A DNA stretch of 64,000 nucleotides from FEN-1191 sp036490715. Lineage in GTDB: Bacteria; Pseudomonadota; Gammaproteobacteria; Steroidobacterales; Steroidobacteraceae. The stretch lies in contig DASXDL010000048.1 of NCBI GenBank assembly GCA_036490715.1, positions 212,361 to 276,360 on the forward strand, read 5' to 3'. Below the pieces are notes generated by a model that was given only the letters and a program-made list of their open reading frames with translations, did not search any database and was not told the origin of the DNA. The number at the start of each line of letters is the position of its first letter. The stretch's first letter is position 1. Positions 60,007 to 64,000 of the stretch are shown here, piece after piece. The position numbers and the translations under genes are program-made.

Positions 60007-62640
60007 ATGGCTGACAGAAACGTACTGCGCACGGCGCTGCTGTGCCTGGCCTTTGGCATTTTGACGGCGTGCGGGGATTCCACCGGCGATAGCGCCGCGG
60101 GTACCAGCAGCACGAGCTCGGCCGACGCCAGCACCAATGATTCGCCCACCGGCACGCCGCTGGTGGCCTTCTCGTCCGCCAGCTATACCGTGTCGATGTC
60201 GGCCAGCGCCGCCGTAGTGACATTGAATCGCAGCGGCGATCCCTCCGGCAGCGCCAGCGCGGTCTACGCTACCTACAATGACAGCGCGGCGGCTGGTACC
60301 GATTACACCGCGACCAATGGCACGGTCAGCTGGAGCGAGGGCGACAGTTCGCCCAAGACCATCTCAGTGCCGATCCGCGCGCACGCTGCCGGCAAGACCT
60401 TCGGCGTGGCGCTGACCTCGGTGGCCGGAGCGGCCGGATTCGGCGCGCCCGCCACCACCACCGTGGCCGTCAGCACCAGCGCGAGCAGCGGGCCGGTGAG
60501 TTCGGCCGCCTCGGTAACGCAGTCCATCCTGACTTCCACCGGCGCGCTGCTGTCGTACCTCAACGGTCTGTCGGCGTCCAAACATGTCCTGATAGGTCAG
60601 CACAGCAACTATTGGAGCAGTAACCCGCTCGATATCGTGTCGCAGATCCCGTCGCTCGCCGGCGGTCGCCAGGTGGCGATCCTTGGCACCACCAACGACT
60701 GGAACGGCACCAGCAGCGAGAACTTCGTCAGCCTGACCAATTCGTGGCTCGCGCAGGGCGGCATCGTGCTGGTTTCGCAGTCGCCGCAGAATCCGTTGCG
60801 CAAGGTCGGCAGCACGAATTTCAGCGACGTGATTACCCCGGGTACGGCTGCCTATAAGCAGTGGCACTCGTACCTCGACACGCAGATCGCCAAGTTCAAG
60901 CAGATCAATGGGCCGGTGCTGTGGCGGCCGTTCATCGAGCTCAACGGCTCATGGAGCTGGTGGGTACCGAATGAGAATCCGGCGCAGTTTCAGACCTTGT
61001 GGCAGCAGACCCACGACTACGTAGTCTCTCAGGGCGTGGGCAACATCCTGTGGCTGTTCAACCTCAACACCTCCGATCCCTCGGGCGGCAAGGCCTGGTA
61101 TCCGGGTAGCTCGTACGTCGACGTGGTGAGCCTCGACTCCTATCCGCCATCGGCATCCAAGGACATGCCGGTTTACAACTTCCTGGTTTCCACCGGCAAG
61201 CCGCTCATGTATGCGGAAACCGGCGTGCACAGCGCCAACAACTCGGCGGTCTCGCAGCAGACCTATGACAACAGCCAGATGCTGGCAACCATCAAGACCA
61301 GCTTCCCCAAGGCCTTCGCGATGGTGGTCTGGTGCCAGAACTACGCGATCCCGCTGCAGAAGGGTGCCAGCACGCTGCTGGGCGATTCGGCCGCCACCAC
61401 CTTGATCGATACGGCTGCCAACTCCATCAAATTGCTGCTCTCTACGCCGGCGGCCGTCGCCACGGCTACTGCGAGCGCCGCCAAGGCGGTCACCGACGTT
61501 GCTCAGACCGTGAGCACCGTCGAGGTCGCCGCCTCGCTCGTCAAGACCCTGAGTGTCGCTGGCGGCGTGGGCGCGGGCTCCTCGAACAATGGTTCGCTCG
61601 GTGCCGCGGCGCCGCTGCAGGTACTGGGGAACCGCCTGGCGGATGCTGCCGGTGGTCCGGTGCAGCTGCGCGGCGCCAATATCAGCGCGCTGGAAGGTGC
61701 CTTCACCAGCCCCACGAGCAACTACTTCGCCTCGGCCAACCTGGGCGCCTACCCCTGGTTCGGGCCGATCAAGGGCTGGAAGATCAACACCGTGCGCCTG
61801 CCGCTGAATGAGGCCGCCTGGCTTCGCTATCCCTGCGTCACGCGAGCCGGCGTCAGCACACAGGGCGATGTGTCGGGCAACTACCAGCAGACGGTCAAGC
61901 GCTTTGTGGCCGATGCCACCGCTGCCGGACTGTACGTGATCCTCGACCTGCACTGGTCGGCGCCGCAGGACATCTGCCCGGAATCGGCCGATCAGCTGCC
62001 CGATATGGACCACTCGGTCGCGTTCTGGACCTCAATCGCCAATACCTTCAAGGGCAATTCGGCAGTGATCTTCGATCTGTTCGATCAGCCCTACGCCGGC
62101 AGCGGCGCCAGCGCCTGGCAGGTCCTGCGCGACGGCGGCGCCCAGACGGCGTACAGCGCCGATGGCGGTGCTTACCAGCTCAGCCTGAACTGGCAAAGCG
62201 CCGGCACGCAGACCCTGGTCACCGCGGTGCGTGGCACCGGCGCGTCCAACCTCATCATGATCAGCGGACTGGCCGGCGCGGGCGACCTGTCGGCCTGGCT
62301 CGCCTACAAACCCAAGGATCCAGTCAATCAGCTGGCTGCGTCTTGGCATGTTTATTCCGGCACGAGCGCGCAGGCGACCAATGCACAGGCGATTCTCAAT
62401 GCCGGGATTCCGGTGATCATTGCCGAGACCGGCGATAAGAGCGCCAACGGCACGGTCACGGCGCCGGTGATCTCGCAGGTCACGACCTGGGCCGATCAGC
62501 ACGGCGCCAGCGTGCTGGCCTGGGCCTGGGATGTCTGGAGCAGCACCGGCGGCACCAGCGATCTTCTGATCAAGGACAGCAGCGGCACACCGACCGACGG
62601 CGAAGGCGTGACCTTCAAGACATGGCTGGCCAACCACTGA
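60007..62640 (+). CDS. Secreted lipoprotein: Calx-beta, GH26-like and GH5-like domains
   Basis: The 877-residue protein has a signal peptide and lipobox (FGILTAC, cysteine near residue 22). A Calx-beta-like domain covers about 50-155. A GH26-like domain at about 180-470 opens HVLIGQHSNYWSSNPLDIV, with acid/base Glu311 in FIELNGSWSWW (the usual His before it is Ile) and nucleophile Glu404 in MYAETGVHS. A GH5-like domain at about 540-875 has LRGANISALE, LDLHWSAPQ and nucleophile Glu807 in VIIAETGDKS, but the NEP acid/base site reads DQP (Asp693-Gln694). It may cut or remodel the exported polymer. A terminator follows at 62667. Confidence 0.88.
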   Translation: MADRNVLRTALLCLAFGILTACGDSTGDSAAGTSSTSSADASTNDSPTGTPLVAFSSASYTVSMSASAAVVTLNRSGDPSGSASAVYATYNDSAAAGTDYTATNGTVSWSEGDSSPKTISVPIRAHAAGKTFGVALTSVAGAAGFGAPATTTVAVSTSASSGPVSSAASVTQSILTSTGALLSYLNGLSASKHVLIGQHSNYWSSNPLDIVSQIPSLAGGRQVAILGTTNDWNGTSSENFVSLTNSWLAQGGIVLVSQSPQNPLRKVGSTNFSDVITPGTAAYKQWHSYLDTQIAKFKQINGPVLWRPFIELNGSWSWWVPNENPAQFQTLWQQTHDYVVSQGVGNILWLFNLNTSDPSGGKAWYPGSSYVDVVSLDSYPPSASKDMPVYNFLVSTGKPLMYAETGVHSANNSAVSQQTYDNSQMLATIKTSFPKAFAMVVWCQNYAIPLQKGASTLLGDSAATTLIDTAANSIKLLLSTPAAVATATASAAKAVTDVAQTVSTVEVAASLVKTLSVAGGVGAGSSNNGSLGAAAPLQVLGNRLADAAGGPVQLRGANISALEGAFTSPTSNYFASANLGAYPWFGPIKGWKINTVRLPLNEAAWLRYPCVTRAGVSTQGDVSGNYQQTVKRFVADATAAGLYVILDLHWSAPQDICPESADQLPDMDHSVAFWTSIANTFKGNSAVIFDLFDQPYAGSGASAWQVLRDGGAQTAYSADGGAYQLSLNWQSAGTQTLVTAVRGTGASNLIMISGLAGAGDLSAWLAYKPKDPVNQLAASWHVYSGTSAQATNAQAILNAGIPVIIAETGDKSANGTVTAPVISQVTTWADQHGASVLAWAWDVWSSTGGTSDLLIKDSSGTPTDGEGVTFKTWLANH

Positions 62641-62666
62641 CCTCGAAGCACCCGCCCGAGTCAAAC

Positions 62667-62693
62667 AAGGCCCGCTCAGCGGGCCTTCTTTTT
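62667..62693 (+). terminator. Rho-independent terminator
   Basis: AAGGCCCGC at 62667-62675 pairs perfectly with GCGGGCCTT at 62679-62687 across a 3-base loop, and a CTTTTT tract follows. It lies 27 bases after the stop of the GH26/GH5 gene and separates that gene from the next lipoprotein gene. Confidence 0.92.
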
Positions 62694-62750
62694 GCGCAGT
62701 GTTGGCCTCACACTGAACACCTCGTCCACGCAAACCCCACGCGAGGCGCC

Positions 62751-63800
62751 ATGGCAGCAGGGTTCAATCAGCGTCATAGCCGCCGAATTTCGGCGCTGCT
62801 GACCTTGATGGTGCTGGCCGGTGGCTGCGACCAGACCGCGACCAGCCAGACGTCGATGACGCCCGCACCGAGCCCGCCGCCTGGATCGCTGAACACACCG
62901 GCCGCGCTACTGAGCTACTTTCGCTCGCTGGCCGGACACTCCAAGCACCTGCTGGTCGGACAGCACACCGACTACTGGGACCGCGACCCGATGCAGACTG
63001 TGACGCCGATTGCGGCGAATACCGGCCGGCAGGTGGCGATCCTGGGTACCACCAATGACTGGAATGGGACCAGCAACGAGGACGGCGTCAGCCTGAGTAA
63101 TGACTGGCTCGCCAAGGGCGGCATCGTGCTGGTGTCGCAATCGCCGCAAAATCCGCTGAAAACCAGCGGCGGGACCTACGTCGATGTGCGCACGCCGGGC
63201 ACCGCGGCCTATTCGCAATGGCACTCGTACCTTGACGCCCAGATTGCGAAGCTCAAACAGATCAAGGGTCCGGTCATCTTCCGCCCCTTCATCGAAATCA
63301 ATGGCAGCTGGTCCTGGTGGCCGGGCCAGAACCCGGCTGATTTCAGGCTGGTGTGGCAGCAGACGCACGACTATTTCGCCAGCAAGGGCGTGACCAATGT
63401 GCTCTGGCTCCTAAGCCTCAATACCGAGGGCAATGCCGAGGACGCGATGTCGTGGTATCCGGGCGATGACTACGTCGATCTGGTTGGGATCGATGCCTAT
63501 CCACCCAGCAAGAACGACCAGGCGCTCTATAAGGCACTCGTGGCCACGGGCAAGCCGGTGATGTACGCCGAGGCCGGCGTGAACAATCCCAATAACTCGA
63601 CCATCTCGCGGCGCAACTTCGATAACAGCGATCTGCTGAGCACGCTCAAGAACAAATATCCGGCGGTGTTCGCGCTGGTGATCTGGTGTCAGAACTACGC
63701 CTTGCCGGTGCAGCTGGGTGAGAGCAGCTTCATGAGCGATCCGGCGATCATCACGCTGAATGATTTGACGGGGACGCCCGCCGCATCGCCGAGCCACTGA
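62751..63800 (+). CDS. Secreted GH26-type lipoprotein
   Basis: With the ATG at 62751 the product has 349 residues; an upstream in-frame start would sit inside the terminator region. It has a signal peptide and lipobox (VLAGGC), then a proline-rich linker and one GH26-like domain. That domain closely matches the one in the preceding gene: LVGQHTDYWDRDPMQT, AILGTTNDWNGTSNED, acid/base Glu in FIEINGSWSWW and nucleophile Glu in MYAEAGVNNPN. The Calx-beta and GH5 parts are absent. It is therefore a tandem paralogue, probably anchored in the outer membrane or periplasm, with beta-mannanase-like chemistry inferred. Confidence 0.88.
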   Translation: MAAGFNQRHSRRISALLTLMVLAGGCDQTATSQTSMTPAPSPPPGSLNTPAALLSYFRSLAGHSKHLLVGQHTDYWDRDPMQTVTPIAANTGRQVAILGTTNDWNGTSNEDGVSLSNDWLAKGGIVLVSQSPQNPLKTSGGTYVDVRTPGTAAYSQWHSYLDAQIAKLKQIKGPVIFRPFIEINGSWSWWPGQNPADFRLVWQQTHDYFASKGVTNVLWLLSLNTEGNAEDAMSWYPGDDYVDLVGIDAYPPSKNDQALYKALVATGKPVMYAEAGVNNPNNSTISRRNFDNSDLLSTLKNKYPAVFALVIWCQNYALPVQLGESSFMSDPAIITLNDLTGTPAASPSH

Positions 63801-63856
63801 GCTTCAGCGTTCGACACGCCTGTGTCGGGCACGCCGCGGCGACTAGAGGCGGGCTC

Positions 63857-64000
63857 TCAAGGCGCCAGGCCGTAGACCGTCAGCGTCCCATCGCCGACCA
63901 CATACACGTGACCGTTAGCCACCGTGGGCACGGTGAACTTGGTGGCGTTGCCGGCAGTGTCGGCAGATAGCGCGGAGCTCGAGTAGAGCGTCGTGGCGAG
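63857..64000 (-). CDS. PQQ-type beta-propeller protein, C-terminal end only
   Basis: The minus strand has 47 codons ending in a TGA at 63857-63859, running off the right edge. The segment KFTVPTVANGHVYVVGDGTL followed by TVYGLAP is typical of the last blade of PQQ-like or BamB-like beta-propeller proteins. The rest of the gene and its function lie outside the window. It is convergent with the GH26 gene, with 56 bases between stops. Confidence 0.65.
   Translation of the reverse strand, partial: LATTLYSSSALSADTAGNATKFTVPTVANGHVYVVGDGTLTVYGLAP

Noticed and set aside
1..64000. tRNA, rRNA, CRISPR arrays, prophage or insertion sequences.
   Set aside because: Reading of the intergenic stretches showed no cloverleaf-like sequence, no regularly spaced repeats, no transposase or integrase, and no terminal inverted repeats with target duplications.

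Overview
The window is GC-rich, densely coded DNA from a Gammaproteobacterium. The phoB-phoR-phoU, dapE, dsbB, tsaB-yoaA, dusA, srkA and glrK-lipoprotein-glrR blocks are gammaproteobacterial. The GTP-type PEP carboxykinase and an UrcA-family protein suggest a Nevskiales, Steroidobacterales or Xanthomonadales relative. That placement is inferred from gene content, not from a marker gene. I see no tRNA, rRNA, CRISPR array, phage or insertion sequence.

Layout. Positions 1-3751 hold a membrane histidine kinase with a CHASE4-type sensor and a response regulator with GGDEF and EAL domains, cut by the left edge. Positions 3876-11860 hold the pbpC/bacterial alpha-2-macroglobulin pair (envelope repair and protease trapping). 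Positions 11995-31018 are mostly housekeeping and signalling: dapE, dsbB, phoU-phoR-phoB, tsaB-yoaA, pckG, a cyclase-FHA protein, dusA, an UrcA protein, a LysR regulator, a 1214-residue PAS/GAF/GGDEF/EAL protein, a lipoprotein, srkA and a galE-type epimerase. Positions 31113-34550 are a GlrK/QseG/GlrR-like sigma-54 signalling operon whose regulator has an unusual Walker B motif.

From 34557 to the right edge is a large exopolysaccharide locus. It has an initiating sugar-phosphate transferase (35863-37269), an aminotransferase, a sugar C-methyltransferase and several glycosyltransferases. A tight six-gene minus-strand operon (39705-45290) holds a cytidylyltransferase, an SDR, a 3,5-epimerase, a PIG-L deacetylase, a DUF4910-type protein and an FAD oxidoreductase. 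A flippase-like protein follows (45845-47137). The export and chain-length operon epsE-epsF-epsG plus two glycosyltransferases lies at 54372-59715, and two secreted GH26-type lipoproteins at 60007-63800. The reading is that nucleotide sugars are made and assembled on undecaprenyl phosphate, flipped, polymerised and exported, with secreted glycosidases trimming or releasing the polymer.

The most unusual part is 48512-54207. Two paralogous two-gene cassettes, each a GMC oxidoreductase with a cysteine cluster followed by a small protein with a twin-arginine-like N-terminus, flank a large membrane protein. The resemblance to alpha/gamma FAD-glucose dehydrogenase complexes, without a cytochrome subunit and inside a polysaccharide locus, makes this the best candidate for an undescribed system.
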